64,000 bases of DNA. Source: Rubrivivax sp. GTDB lineage: Bacteria; Pseudomonadota; Gammaproteobacteria; Burkholderiales; Burkholderiaceae_C. The notes beneath the pieces are model-generated. The model ran no database searches. It was not told the origin of the DNA and saw only the letters and a list, made by a program, of their open reading frames with translations. Below, in pieces: positions 17,515 through 26,320 of this stretch. The stretch's first letter is position 1, and each line of letters opens with the position of its first letter. The position numbers and the translations under genes are program-made. The stretch is taken from assembly GCA_027484825.1 (NCBI GenBank), contig JAIXSE010000026.1, positions 1 through 64,000 of the forward strand. Direction: 5' to 3'.

Positions 17515-20217
17515 ATGGTCACCTCCAAGGTTTTGCGTCCGCACGCCATCGCCCAGGCCACCGCCCTGCTTCTGCTGTCCACCGTTGCCACCGTCCATGC
17601 GCAGGAGGGCAGCAGCAGCCAGACGCTGGAGCGGGTCGAGATCACCGGTTCCAGCATCAAGCGGCTGGAAGGCGAAACCGCGCTGCCGGTGCAGACCGTG
17701 CGGCGGGAAGACATTGCCAAGACCGGCGCCACCACCGCAGCCGAGCTGATGCGCAACATCAGCGGCAATGCGGCCGGCCTGACCGACGGCGCCAGCATCA
17801 GTGACAACAACGGCGGTCAGCGCGGCTTCAACGGCGCCAACCTGCGCGGCATCGGCGTCTCCAGTACGCTGGTGCTGCTCAACGGGCGGCGCCTGGCCAA
17901 CTTCGCATCGCCCGGAGACAGCGCTGGTGTTGATCTGAACAACATTCCGGCCGGTGCCATCGAGCGCGTGGAGATTCTCAAGGACGGTGCGTCCGCCATT
18001 TACGGCACCGATGCCATCGGCGGTGTCATCAACTTCATCACCCGCAAGGACTACCGCGGTGTCGATCTGAATGTGTATGCCGCCGGCACCGAGGAAGGCG
18101 GCGCGGGCAAACGTGCCGCGTCGGTGTCGGGTGGTTATGGCGACCTGGCGGCCTCCGGCTTCAATGTGTTTGGCGTGCTGGATGTGCAAAAGCTCGACGC
18201 GCTGCGCTCCACCCAGCGCGAGTTCTTGCGCGAGCGGCCGCTGTCCGAGCTGCTGCCCTACTACATGTCCACCCGGCCCTATCCGGCCAACCTGCGGCTG
18301 TCCGGGTCCGCGTCCACCCGCGCCGCCCAGTTGGCGGCGATCAATGCAGCGGGCTACGCCATCAGCGGTCAGCCTTTCACCGACCGCAACATCAACCTGT
18401 TCGCGCCCGATTGCAATCCGCCGGCCAGCGTCTTCACACCGGGCACCCAGACCTGCGGCTATGACTACATGGCCGACACCGAGATCTATCCGGACGCCAG
18501 CAAGACCAGCTTCCTCGGCCGCGGCGTGCTCAAGATCAACGACCGCAGCCAGGCCTTCCTGGAAGTGCTGCGCAGCCGGGCCGAGACGACCTATGTGCTG
18601 TCGCCCAATCCGACGAATTTCACCGGGGTCAGCGTGGCGGCGCTCAACCGCAATCTGCCGCGCGCCATCAACTACTCCGGCACGGTGGACGTGCGCATGC
18701 GAGCCAGCGAGCTGGGCAACCGCTCCAATGAAGTCACCAGTGATGCCGAGCGCTATGTGGCCGGTGTGACCGGCACCTTCGCCAACGACTGGGACTATTC
18801 ACTGGCCGCCAGCTACGCAAAGAACAAGTCGCAGGACAAGTACGTCAACGGCTACTTCCTCTTCGACAAGCTCGATGCCGCCGTGAAGTCGGGCGATGTG
18901 AATCCCTTCGGCCCGTCCTCCGACGCTGGCAAGGCCGTGATCAACAGCATCCGGGTCAATGACGTAGCCCGCAAATCCAGCGGCACCACCCAGGGGGTGG
19001 ATGCCAAGCTCACCGGCTCACTGATGGAGCTGGCCGGCGGACCGCTGGGCATGGCGGTCGGCGCCGAGCTGCGGCGCGAGACGCAGGACTTCACCCCGTC
19101 GGCGCTGCTCGTGTCCAACAACATCGGCGGCGACCGGGACAGCTCGCTCGCCCCGGGGGAAGCGGACGCGTCGCTCAAGGCCACCAGCAACCGCCGCAAC
19201 ATCGCCTCCGCCTATACCGAGCTGAGCGCACCGCTGCTCAAGACGCTGGAGGTGCAGGCCGCCCTGCGCTTCGACCACTACCAGGGCGTGGGCAACACCA
19301 CCAATCCCAAGCTGGGCCTGCGCTACCAGCCCAGCCGCCAGCTGCTGCTGCGCGCCTCGGCGGGGACTGGCTTCCGTGCGCCGTCCTTCAGCGAGCTCTA
19401 TCGCCCCACCAGCTACGGCTCCAGCCCGGCCTTCCTGTATGACCCGGTGCTGGACACCTTCGACCAGTGGGCCACCCGCAAGGAGTCCAATCCCAACCTG
19501 AAGCCGGAGCGTTCGCAGCAGTTCTCTGCGGGCGTGGTGTTCGAGCCCGCGCGCGACATGAGCGTCAGCCTCGACTACTGGCTGATCAAGAAGCGCGACG
19601 TCATCAGCGACCTGAACGGCAAGACGATTCTGGAGAACCCGACCCGTTATGCGGCCTACATCGAACGCGACGCCTTCGACGAGCCCACCATCATCCTGCG
19701 CAAGGAGAACCAGGGGCGGCTGAAGACCTCCGGCCTGGACCTGGAAGCCACTGTGCGCAGCAGCGCCACCGCCTGGGGCCGCTTCGGCCTGAACCTGAGC
19801 GGCACCTACGTGCTGGACTACAAGCGCCAGTTCGGACCGCTGGAGCCGTATGTGAGCAACCTGGGCCGCTTCCTGAATGACCAGGTCATCCAGCGCTGGC
19901 GCCATCGGGCGTCGCTGGACTGGGAATATGGGGACGTGAACCTCACCCTGGGCAACACTTTCTACAGCGGCTACCAGGACGACAGCTATCTGCCCGACAC
20001 GGCGCCGCGCCGGGTCAAGGCCTACTCGCTCTGGGACATGTCCGGCGCCTGGCGCATCAACCGCATGCTCCGCGTGCGGGCCGGCATCCAGAACCTGGCC
20101 AACACCGCGCCGCCGTTCTCCAACCAGAGCTACTACTTCCTCTCCACCTATGACCCCACCTACACCGACCCGCGCGGCCGGACCTTCTACGCCAGCGTGA
20201 ACCTGTCGTTCAAGTAA
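17515..20217 (+). CDS. TonB-dependent outer-membrane receptor
   Basis: This 900-residue protein has a signal peptide ending at VHAQ (about 27-30). A TonB-box-like ERVEITGSSIKR segment, a plug domain (about 50-170; VLLNGRRLANFA, GVSSTLVL) and a 22-strand-type barrel follow, ending with the outer-membrane C-terminal Phe-Lys. Such receptors import large or scarce substrates using TonB-ExbBD energy. Divergence from the cyanophycinase gene suggests uptake of cyanophycin fragments. The long plug and barrel loops resemble receptors of the peptide/carbohydrate class. Substrate is inferred. Confidence 0.92.
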   Translation: MVTSKVLRPHAIAQATALLLLSTVATVHAQEGSSSQTLERVEITGSSIKRLEGETALPVQTVRREDIAKTGATTAAELMRNISGNAAGLTDGASISDNNGGQRGFNGANLRGIGVSSTLVLLNGRRLANFASPGDSAGVDLNNIPAGAIERVEILKDGASAIYGTDAIGGVINFITRKDYRGVDLNVYAAGTEEGGAGKRAASVSGGYGDLAASGFNVFGVLDVQKLDALRSTQREFLRERPLSELLPYYMSTRPYPANLRLSGSASTRAAQLAAINAAGYAISGQPFTDRNINLFAPDCNPPASVFTPGTQTCGYDYMADTEIYPDASKTSFLGRGVLKINDRSQAFLEVLRSRAETTYVLSPNPTNFTGVSVAALNRNLPRAINYSGTVDVRMRASELGNRSNEVTSDAERYVAGVTGTFANDWDYSLAASYAKNKSQDKYVNGYFLFDKLDAAVKSGDVNPFGPSSDAGKAVINSIRVNDVARKSSGTTQGVDAKLTGSLMELAGGPLGMAVGAELRRETQDFTPSALLVSNNIGGDRDSSLAPGEADASLKATSNRRNIASAYTELSAPLLKTLEVQAALRFDHYQGVGNTTNPKLGLRYQPSRQLLLRASAGTGFRAPSFSELYRPTSYGSSPAFLYDPVLDTFDQWATRKESNPNLKPERSQQFSAGVVFEPARDMSVSLDYWLIKKRDVISDLNGKTILENPTRYAAYIERDAFDEPTIILRKENQGRLKTSGLDLEATVRSSATAWGRFGLNLSGTYVLDYKRQFGPLEPYVSNLGRFLNDQVIQRWRHRASLDWEYGDVNLTLGNTFYSGYQDDSYLPDTAPRRVKAYSLWDMSGAWRINRMLRVRAGIQNLANTAPPFSNQSYYFLSTYDPTYTDPRGRTFYASVNLSFK

Positions 20218-20351
20218 AGCGTACGGCCGGGGCGGACGGCGGGTGATCCAAGACGGGTGGGCCGTCCGTACAAGCAGCAGTTCCATCACCTTCCCGCAGG
20301 CGGCGGGGGCCTCCCCATGCGGGAGGTGCCCGCGGTCGGCCGCTGCTGCCC

Positions 20352-21128
20352 ATGTCCTTCCTGCCTCGTTCTGCCCGTCAGTCGGCCACGGCTGCTGACA
20401 CCCTCACCCGATCCGCTGCGGCTGTCCCTGGTACCGCTTCCCATGTCCCAGGAGCCGGGCTCGCCCGCCTGTATTCGATGGCGATGCTGGCCTGCCTGTC
20501 CGGCGCGCTCATGGTGCTGGCGGCGGGCCCGGCGCGCGCCGAGGACGCCCCGCTGCCCACGGTCAACGCGGTGGACCTGGCGCGGTATGCCGGCAGCTGG
20601 TATGAGATCTCCAAGCTGCCCAATCGCTTCCAGAAGCAATGTGTGGCGGACACCCAGGCCGAATACCGGCTGGACGGCGACATCGTGCGCGTCATCAATC
20701 GCTGCCGCACCTCAACCGGCGAGTTGGACGACATCAAGGGGCGCGCCAAGGTCGTGCCGGGCAGCGGCAATGCCAAGCTCAAGGTGACCTTCTTCTGGCC
20801 CTTCTATGGGGACTATTGGGTGCTGGCGCTGGACCCGGACTATCGCGAGGTGCTGGTGGGGGCGCCGGACCGCAAGTACGCCTGGATCCTGTCGCGCACG
20901 CCGACCCTGCCGCAGGAGCGTGTTGATGCGCTGCTGCAACGCGCGCAGGCGCTGGGGTTTGACGCGGCAGCCTTCGTGCCCACGCCGCAGACGCAGCCGC
21001 TACCTGCCGTGGCGCCGGGTGGGGCTGCGCCCGCCAGCGGCCCGTCGGCACAGCGGAGCACGTCTGCGCAGCCGGCCGCGATGACGACGGCGGCGCTGAC
21101 ACCGCGGCCCTTCTCTTCCGCTCGCTGA
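20352..21128 (+). CDS. blc: Lipocalin (Blc-like)
   Basis: This is a 258-residue protein, or about 216 if translation starts at the ATG at 20478. Residues about 43-64 are an export signal (MAMLACLSGALMVLAAGPARA). The lipocalin core follows, with the GxW motif in YAGSWYEISKLPNRF and a single calyx ending near residue 200, then a Pro/Ala/Thr-rich tail. Bacterial lipocalins bind lysophospholipids or fatty acids in the envelope. It heads a plus-strand set with the DUF2256 and photolyase genes. Confidence 0.88.
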   Translation: MSFLPRSARQSATAADTLTRSAAAVPGTASHVPGAGLARLYSMAMLACLSGALMVLAAGPARAEDAPLPTVNAVDLARYAGSWYEISKLPNRFQKQCVADTQAEYRLDGDIVRVINRCRTSTGELDDIKGRAKVVPGSGNAKLKVTFFWPFYGDYWVLALDPDYREVLVGAPDRKYAWILSRTPTLPQERVDALLQRAQALGFDAAAFVPTPQTQPLPAVAPGGAAPASGPSAQRSTSAQPAAMTTAALTPRPFSSAR

Positions 21129-21138
21129 GCGACGCGCC

Positions 21139-21324
21139 ATGAGCCGCCGCCAGGGCGAATCCAGCGGATTCCGCGGGAACAAATCCTTCCTGCCCTCCAA
21201 GCCCTGTGTGGCCTGTGGCCGCGCCATGACCTGGCGCAAGGCCTGGGCCCGCAACTGGGACGAGGTGAAATTCTGTTCGGACGCCTGCCGCAAACGCGGC
21301 GCTGCTGGGGGACCCGCTCGATGA
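21139..21324 (+). CDS. DUF2256 small zinc-ribbon-like protein
   Basis: This 61-residue protein has the DUF2256 signature: LPSKPCVACGRAMTWRKAW, ARNWDEVKFCS and a final CRK. Two CxxC-type pairs suggest metal binding. It overlaps the photolyase gene by four bases (ATGA), so the two are translationally coupled. This gene pair recurs in many bacteria. Function is unknown. Confidence 0.88.
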   Translation: MSRRQGESSGFRGNKSFLPSKPCVACGRAMTWRKAWARNWDEVKFCSDACRKRGAAGGPAR

Positions 21325-22913
21325 CCACTCCCCGCCCCGTGCGCACCCTGGTGATCGTGCTGGGAGACCAGCTCGACGCCGAGTCCAGCGCCTTCGACGG
21401 ATTCGACGCCACCACCGACCGCGTCTGGATGGCGGAGGTGCGGGAGGAATCGACCCATGTGTGGTCCAGCCGCATCCGCATTGCGCTGTTCCTGTCGGCC
21501 ATGCGGCACTTTGCCAATGAGATGGTGGGCCTGGGACGTCCGCTGAATTACGTCACGCTGGACGATCCGTCCAACACCGGCAGCCTCGCGAGTGAGCTCG
21601 CACGCGCCGTGCAACGCTGTCAGCCCCAGCAGCTGGTGATGGCCGCACCCGGCGACTGGCGCGTGCTGCAGTCGCTGCGGGCCGCCGCCAGCGAGGCCGG
21701 CCTGACTTTGGAGGTGCGGGACGACCGCCACTTCTTCTGCACGGTGCGGGAATTCGCCGCCTTCGCCAAGGAGCGCAAGGGCCTGCGCATGGAGACCTTC
21801 TACCGGATGATGCGCAAGCAGCACCGGGTGCTGATGAACGGCGATGAACCGGCCGGCGACCGTTGGAACTTCGATGCCGAGAACCAGCAGGCGTTCGGCC
21901 CGGAAGGCCCGGGCTTCGTGCCGGAGCGGGTGGGATTCCCACCGGACGCCATCACGCTGGGGGTCATGGAACTGGTGGACCGCACATTCGCGGATCACCC
22001 CGGTTCACTGGACGCCTTTGACTGGCCCGTCACCCGGGCCCAGGCGCAGGAGGCGCTGACCCGCTTCATCCAGGAGCGGCTGTGCGACTTCGGCCAGTGG
22101 CAGGACGCCATGTGGCCGGACACACCGTGGCTCTGGCATGCGCATCTCTCAGCCGCCCTGAACTTGAAGCTGATCAGCCCGAAGGAAGTGGTGGCGCAGG
22201 CGGAGCAGGCTTGGCGCGACGGCCAGGCGCCGCTGTCCAGCGTCGAAGGCTTCATCCGCCAGGTGCTGGGCTGGCGCGAATATGTGCGCGGCGTTTACTG
22301 GATCCGCATGCCCGAGCTGGCGCAGGCCAATGCGCTGGATGCGCAAGAGCCGCTACCCGCCTTCTACTGGACCGGCGACACCGAACTGCGCTGCCTGGCC
22401 GATGCGCTCAAGCAGACGCTGCAATTGGGCTACGCCCATCACATCCAGCGGCTGATGATCACCGGGCTGTATGCGCTGCTACTGGGCGTGCGGCCCAGCG
22501 ACGTGCATGAGTGGTATCTCTCGGTCTATGTGGATGCGGTGGAGTGGGTGGAGATGCCCAACACGCTCAGCATGAGCCAGTTTGCCGACGGCGGCGCCAT
22601 CACCAGCAAACCCTACATCGCCAGCGGCAAGTACATCGAACGGATGAGCAGCGGCAAATACTGTGCCGACTGTGCCTATCGCCCGGACCAGCGTGTGGGT
22701 CCGCAAGCCTGCCCCTACACCACGCTGTACTGGGACTTCCTGATCCGTCACCGTTCGAAGTTTGCACGCCATCCGCGACTGGGCGCACAGGTCAGAAACC
22801 TGGACCGACTCTCGAATGAAGAGGTTTTGGCGATCAGCGAGCAGGCCCAGGCCCATCGGGACCGATGGCGCGTTCAGCCCGTGTTCATCGAGGATGTGTG
22901 GCATCGCACCTAG
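21321..22913 (+). CDS. phrB: Cryptochrome/photolyase-related protein, FeS-BCP class
   Basis: This 530-residue flavoprotein belongs to the iron-sulfur bacterial cryptochrome/photolyase group, which repairs (6-4) photoproducts or senses light. The N-terminus TLVIVLGDQLDAESSAF marks the family. The four cluster cysteines appear as one in LRCLADALKQ (near 358) and three in YCADCAYRPDQ and ACPYTTLYW (near 448, 451 and 464). FAD and ribolumazine cofactors are known for the family. It is coupled to the upstream DUF2256 gene. Confidence 0.93.
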   Translation: MTTPRPVRTLVIVLGDQLDAESSAFDGFDATTDRVWMAEVREESTHVWSSRIRIALFLSAMRHFANEMVGLGRPLNYVTLDDPSNTGSLASELARAVQRCQPQQLVMAAPGDWRVLQSLRAAASEAGLTLEVRDDRHFFCTVREFAAFAKERKGLRMETFYRMMRKQHRVLMNGDEPAGDRWNFDAENQQAFGPEGPGFVPERVGFPPDAITLGVMELVDRTFADHPGSLDAFDWPVTRAQAQEALTRFIQERLCDFGQWQDAMWPDTPWLWHAHLSAALNLKLISPKEVVAQAEQAWRDGQAPLSSVEGFIRQVLGWREYVRGVYWIRMPELAQANALDAQEPLPAFYWTGDTELRCLADALKQTLQLGYAHHIQRLMITGLYALLLGVRPSDVHEWYLSVYVDAVEWVEMPNTLSMSQFADGGAITSKPYIASGKYIERMSSGKYCADCAYRPDQRVGPQACPYTTLYWDFLIRHRSKFARHPRLGAQVRNLDRLSNEEVLAISEQAQAHRDRWRVQPVFIEDVWHRT

Positions 22914-23028
22914 CGTAACAGTCTCAAAAATTCTTGATCCAGCGTGAAGAAGTGCCCGTATGAAGCCAGCGATCCGGCGCCCGGATGAGCAGCGCCGGTC
23001 CTACCCCTTCAATACAGGAGACTCGAAC

Positions 23029-23979
23029 ATGATGCGCTTCTTCAAATGGTTCCTCGGAGCCGCGGCGGTTTCGATGATGCTGACGGCCTGCGGCGGCGAC
23101 GACGACACGCCCCCCCCCACCATCGCCCAGGCGGCGCAGGACCGCGGCTTCACCGCCCTGGTGGCGGCAGCGAACAAGGCGGGGCTGGCTTCGACGCTGG
23201 CGGACAGCACCGTGTCGCTGACCGTGTTCGCACCGACCAATGACGCCTTCACCAAGCTGGCCACGCAACTGGGCTTCTCCAGCGCGGATGCCATGGTCAC
23301 GGCCCTGCCCGCTTCCACGCTGGCGAGCATCCTGCAGTACCACGTGCTGGGCAGCCGCAAGCTGGCGGCCGACCTGACCGCGGGCGGCACGACGCAGGCC
23401 ACGCTCTACAAGCTCAACGGCAACACGGTGTCGCTGACGCTGAACTTCACCGGTGGCGTGAACATCCAGGACGGCGCCCTGACCACCGCCAAGGTCACGA
23501 CGGCGGACGTGGCAGCCAGCAATGGGGTGATCCATGTCGTGGACAAGGTGCTGGTGCCCCCGGGCCTGCTCAACATCGTGCAGATGGCCCAGGTCAACCC
23601 CAGCTTCACCACGCTGGTGAGCGCTGTGGTGCAGGCCAACCTGCAAGGCACGCTGAGCGGCGCCGGTCCCTTCACCGTGTTCGCACCGACCAATGACGCG
23701 TTTGCCGCCATTGCCTCGACGGTGAGCGGCCTGAACACCCAGCAGCTGACCAGTGTGCTGACCTATCACGTGCTGCCGAGCCAGGTGCTGGCCGCCAACA
23801 TTCCGTTCGGCACTCCGGTGACCACGGTGCAGGGCCAGAGCATCACCATCAACGCCGGCACGCCGCCGACCATCACCGACTCCACGAACACCCGTGCCAA
23901 GATCGTGGCGACCGACGTGCTGGCCAGCAATGGCGTGATCCATGTGGTGGACAAGGTGCTGATCCCCAATTCGCTGTAA
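23029..23979 (+). CDS. Lipoprotein with two fasciclin (FAS1) domains
   Basis: This 316-residue exported lipoprotein has the signal MMRFFKWFLGAAAVSMM with lipobox LTAC. Two tandem FAS1 domains follow (about 30-175 and 180-315), each with the FAPTNDAF motif and ending NGVIHVVDKVL. FAS1 domains mediate adhesion or ligand binding. The start is set by AGGAG eight bases upstream. A strong terminator follows, so it probably forms its own transcript. Confidence 0.93.
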   Translation: MMRFFKWFLGAAAVSMMLTACGGDDDTPPPTIAQAAQDRGFTALVAAANKAGLASTLADSTVSLTVFAPTNDAFTKLATQLGFSSADAMVTALPASTLASILQYHVLGSRKLAADLTAGGTTQATLYKLNGNTVSLTLNFTGGVNIQDGALTTAKVTTADVAASNGVIHVVDKVLVPPGLLNIVQMAQVNPSFTTLVSAVVQANLQGTLSGAGPFTVFAPTNDAFAAIASTVSGLNTQQLTSVLTYHVLPSQVLAANIPFGTPVTTVQGQSITINAGTPPTITDSTNTRAKIVATDVLASNGVIHVVDKVLIPNSL

Positions 23980-24026
23980 GACGCGAAGCGGCGTTCGGAG
24001 ACGGACGCCGCGGGGAAGGCAAGAAT

Positions 24027-24060
24027 GGCGGTGAGTCTTCGGGCTCACCGCCTTGTTTTT
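24027..24060 (+). terminator. Rho-independent terminator of the FAS1 gene
   Basis: GGCGGTGAG (24027-24035) pairs perfectly with CTCACCGCC (24044-24052); the loop is 8 nt and TTGTTTTT follows. Confidence 0.9.
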
Positions 24061-24092
24061 GGAATCAACGCGCCTTTGAGCGCCAACGCACC

Positions 24093-24662
24093 ATGGCCCA
24101 ACGTCCTGCTGTGAACAAGATCATCAGAGGTCTTGTCGAGTTCTGCCTGTTCCAGGGTGCCTGGTTCGCCTGCATTCTCGGGGCGGCGCATGGGCAGGTG
24201 GGATGGGGCGTGCTGGCGGTGCTGGCCTGGGTGGCCATCAGCTGGGCGCTGAGTGACCAGCGCTGGGTGGATGTGGTGCTGGCGCTGCAGGCGGTGTTGA
24301 TGGGCGTGGTGTGGGACACCTGGATGCTGCGGGCCGGCTGGGTGGAGTACGCGTCGCCTGGGCCGCTGGCGATGTGGGCGCCGGTGTGGATTCTGGCGCT
24401 GTGGGCCTTGTTTGCGACGCTGGTGCGTGGGCCGCTGTCGTGGCTGCATGGGCGGCCGGTGCTGGCGGCGGTGATGGGCGGCATCGGCGGGCCGATGTCG
24501 TATCTGGCTGCGGTGCGGCTGGGGGCGGGGAAGTTTCCGGACACGACGCAGTCGATGATCGTGCTGGCGGTGGGCTGGGCGGTGATGACGCCGATGTTGA
24601 CGGAGATGGCGAGGTGGTTGCCGACGAAGGGGCGCAGCGTCAAGCCGGTGGCAAGCGCCTGA
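24093..24662 (+). CDS. DUF2878 family membrane protein
   Basis: This is a 189-residue protein with about five hydrophobic helices and the DUF2878 features FCLFQGAWFACILGA, VWDTWMLRAGWVEY, PVWILALWALFATL and a C-terminal GGIGGPMSYLAAVRLGA. It is probably an inner-membrane protein of unknown function, often found with photolyase/lipocalin-type stress genes. It ends just before a converging radical SAM gene. Confidence 0.85.
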   Translation: MAQRPAVNKIIRGLVEFCLFQGAWFACILGAAHGQVGWGVLAVLAWVAISWALSDQRWVDVVLALQAVLMGVVWDTWMLRAGWVEYASPGPLAMWAPVWILALWALFATLVRGPLSWLHGRPVLAAVMGGIGGPMSYLAAVRLGAGKFPDTTQSMIVLAVGWAVMTPMLTEMARWLPTKGRSVKPVASA

Positions 24663-24720
24663 GATGGATGAGGCCGATGAGGCATGTGAGGCACATGGGG
24701 CACATGAAGCGCGCGAATGC

Positions 24721-25839
24721 CTAGAAGAGCGACTGCTGCCCCGCCTCCACCGCCGGCGCCCTGAACTGGCTGAAATCCAGCTCATGCCGCTGCCGTCCCA
24801 ATCCAAAGCGCTCACACGCCTTGCGCATGCGCTGATGCATCAGCTCCGCCCAGATGCCCTCGCCCTTCATGCGAGTGCCAAAGCGCGCATCGTTGTCCTT
24901 GCCGCCGCGCATGTCCCGCAGCCGCGCCATGATGCGCGCCGCCTTGGCCGGCTGATGCAGTTGCAGCCAGTCCTGGAACAGCGGATTCACTTCCCAGGGC
25001 AGTCGCAGCGGAATGCTGAACGCGCGCTGGGCACCGGCCTCGGCCGCCGCTTCCAGAATGCGCTCCAGCTCCGGTTCATTGAGGAACGGGATCAGCGGCG
25101 ACACACTCACCCCCACGGGAACCCCGGCCTCTGACAGCGCACGAATCGTCTGCAGCCGTCGATGCGGTGCCGCCGCTCTGGGCTCCAGCGTGCGGGCCAG
25201 TTCGGAGTCCAGCGTCGTCACCGACACATAGACCGACACCTGATTGCGCTGAGCCATCGGCGCGAGCAGGTCCAGGTCCCGTTCCACGCCGCTGGACTTG
25301 GTCACCAGCGAAAACGGATGCTGCGCCTCCGCCAGCACTTCAATGATCTGCCGCGTCAGGCCCAGCTTGCGCTCCACCGGCTGGTAGGCATCGGTCGCCG
25401 TGCCGATGCACAGATAGGACGGCCGATAGCTGGGCGAGGCCAGCGTCTCCCGCAGCCGCTGCGCCGCATTCACCTTGGCCACCAGGCGCGTCTCGAAGTC
25501 CAGGCCCGGGGACAGGTTCAGATAGCTGTGGGTGGGGCGGGCGAAGCAGTAGATGCAGCCATGCTCGCAGCCGCGATAGGGGTTGATGGAGTAATCAAAG
25601 CCGATGTCCGGAGACTGGTTGGAGCTGAGGATCTTCTTCGCATGCTCTTCCATCACCTCCGTGCGCGGCGGCAGGTGTTCTTCCCGGGCTTCCTGGTCCA
25701 GCGTGCCCCAGCCGTCGTCGAACTGATCCCGCTCGCTGCGCTCGAAGCGGTGAGCGATGGCCCAGGCGCTGCCCCGCCCTTTGAGGGCATCAGGCCGGAT
25801 GTACAGCTCCGGGGCGGCGATCTGGGTGGGGCTCGACAT
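24721..25839 (-). CDS. PA0069-family radical SAM protein (spore-photoproduct-lyase-like)
   Basis: This 372-residue protein has a radical SAM cluster motif, CEHGCIYC (Cys91, Cys95, Cys98), preceded by FDYSINPYRG, the signature of the PA0069/SplB-like group. The TIM-barrel part extends to about residue 300. Members are annotated as SPL-like repair or RNA-modifying enzymes without proven substrates. It converges with DUF2878. Confidence 0.9.
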   Translation of the reverse strand: MSSPTQIAAPELYIRPDALKGRGSAWAIAHRFERSERDQFDDGWGTLDQEAREEHLPPRTEVMEEHAKKILSSNQSPDIGFDYSINPYRGCEHGCIYCFARPTHSYLNLSPGLDFETRLVAKVNAAQRLRETLASPSYRPSYLCIGTATDAYQPVERKLGLTRQIIEVLAEAQHPFSLVTKSSGVERDLDLLAPMAQRNQVSVYVSVTTLDSELARTLEPRAAAPHRRLQTIRALSEAGVPVGVSVSPLIPFLNEPELERILEAAAEAGAQRAFSIPLRLPWEVNPLFQDWLQLHQPAKAARIMARLRDMRGGKDNDARFGTRMKGEGIWAELMHQRMRKACERFGLGRQRHELDFSQFRAPAVEAGQQSLF

Positions 25840-25912
25840 ACTGTTAATCTATCCAGTATTTGGGCAGATTTCCAGCCCCCCCTGTTCCGCTAAGGACTTT
25901 GCGGCGTGACGC

Positions 25913-25961
25913 GTAACCCGTAACCCGTAACCCGTAACCCGTAACCCGTAACCCGTAACGC
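25913..25961. repeat. GTAACCC heptamer tandem array
   Basis: Six perfect GTAACCC units run head to tail (25913-25954), followed by one variant, GTAACGC. The array lies in the gap between the divergent-free ends of the ABM gene and the radical SAM start, outside any supported gene. Confidence 0.95.
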
Positions 25962-26014
25962 GTGCCGGGCAGACATCGCCCGGCACGGTCAGCCGTGGGC
26001 GCGCGTCGGGCCTG

Positions 26015-26320
26015 CTAGGGCCGCGCCTGCAGCAATTCCACCTGCCGCGAAGCCAGCAAGGGCACGATCTGGCCAAGGACGAGATCCTGGAAGTGGGCGC
26101 TGGCCCGATGCGCCTCGATGGCTGCGCTGCTTCCGTAACGCTCCAGCAGCAGGATCTCGTCCGGCCGCACCATGCTGCGAAAGGCTTCATAACCGACGCA
26201 GCCCGGCTCCGCGAGCGACTGCTGGCGCAGCCCCTCAACCAGCGCCAGCACCTCGTCCACACGGCCCGGCAGCACCTGCCAGCGCGCCACGACGGTCACG
26301 GTCGGGTCTGCTGCGGCCAT
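26015..26320 (-). CDS. Antibiotic biosynthesis monooxygenase (ABM) family protein, YgiN-like
   Basis: This is a 101-residue ferredoxin-like ABM fold protein with VVARWQVLPGRVDEVLALVEGL, EPGCVGYEAFRS, LLERYGSSAAIEAHRAS and HFQDLV. Members act as cofactor-free quinol monooxygenases. The ATG overlaps the upstream DJ-1 gene stop by one base and has AGGAGG seven bases upstream, so the two form an operon. Confidence 0.9.
   Translation of the reverse strand: MAAADPTVTVVARWQVLPGRVDEVLALVEGLRQQSLAEPGCVGYEAFRSMVRPDEILLLERYGSSAAIEAHRASAHFQDLVLGQIVPLLASRQVELLQARP

Noticed and set aside
17515-20217. Siderophore receptor
   Set aside because: No iron-uptake or siderophore genes nearby; context is amino acid polymer use. 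It cannot be fully excluded from sequence alone.
25913-25961. CRISPR-like array
   Set aside because: Units are only 7 bases with no spacers.
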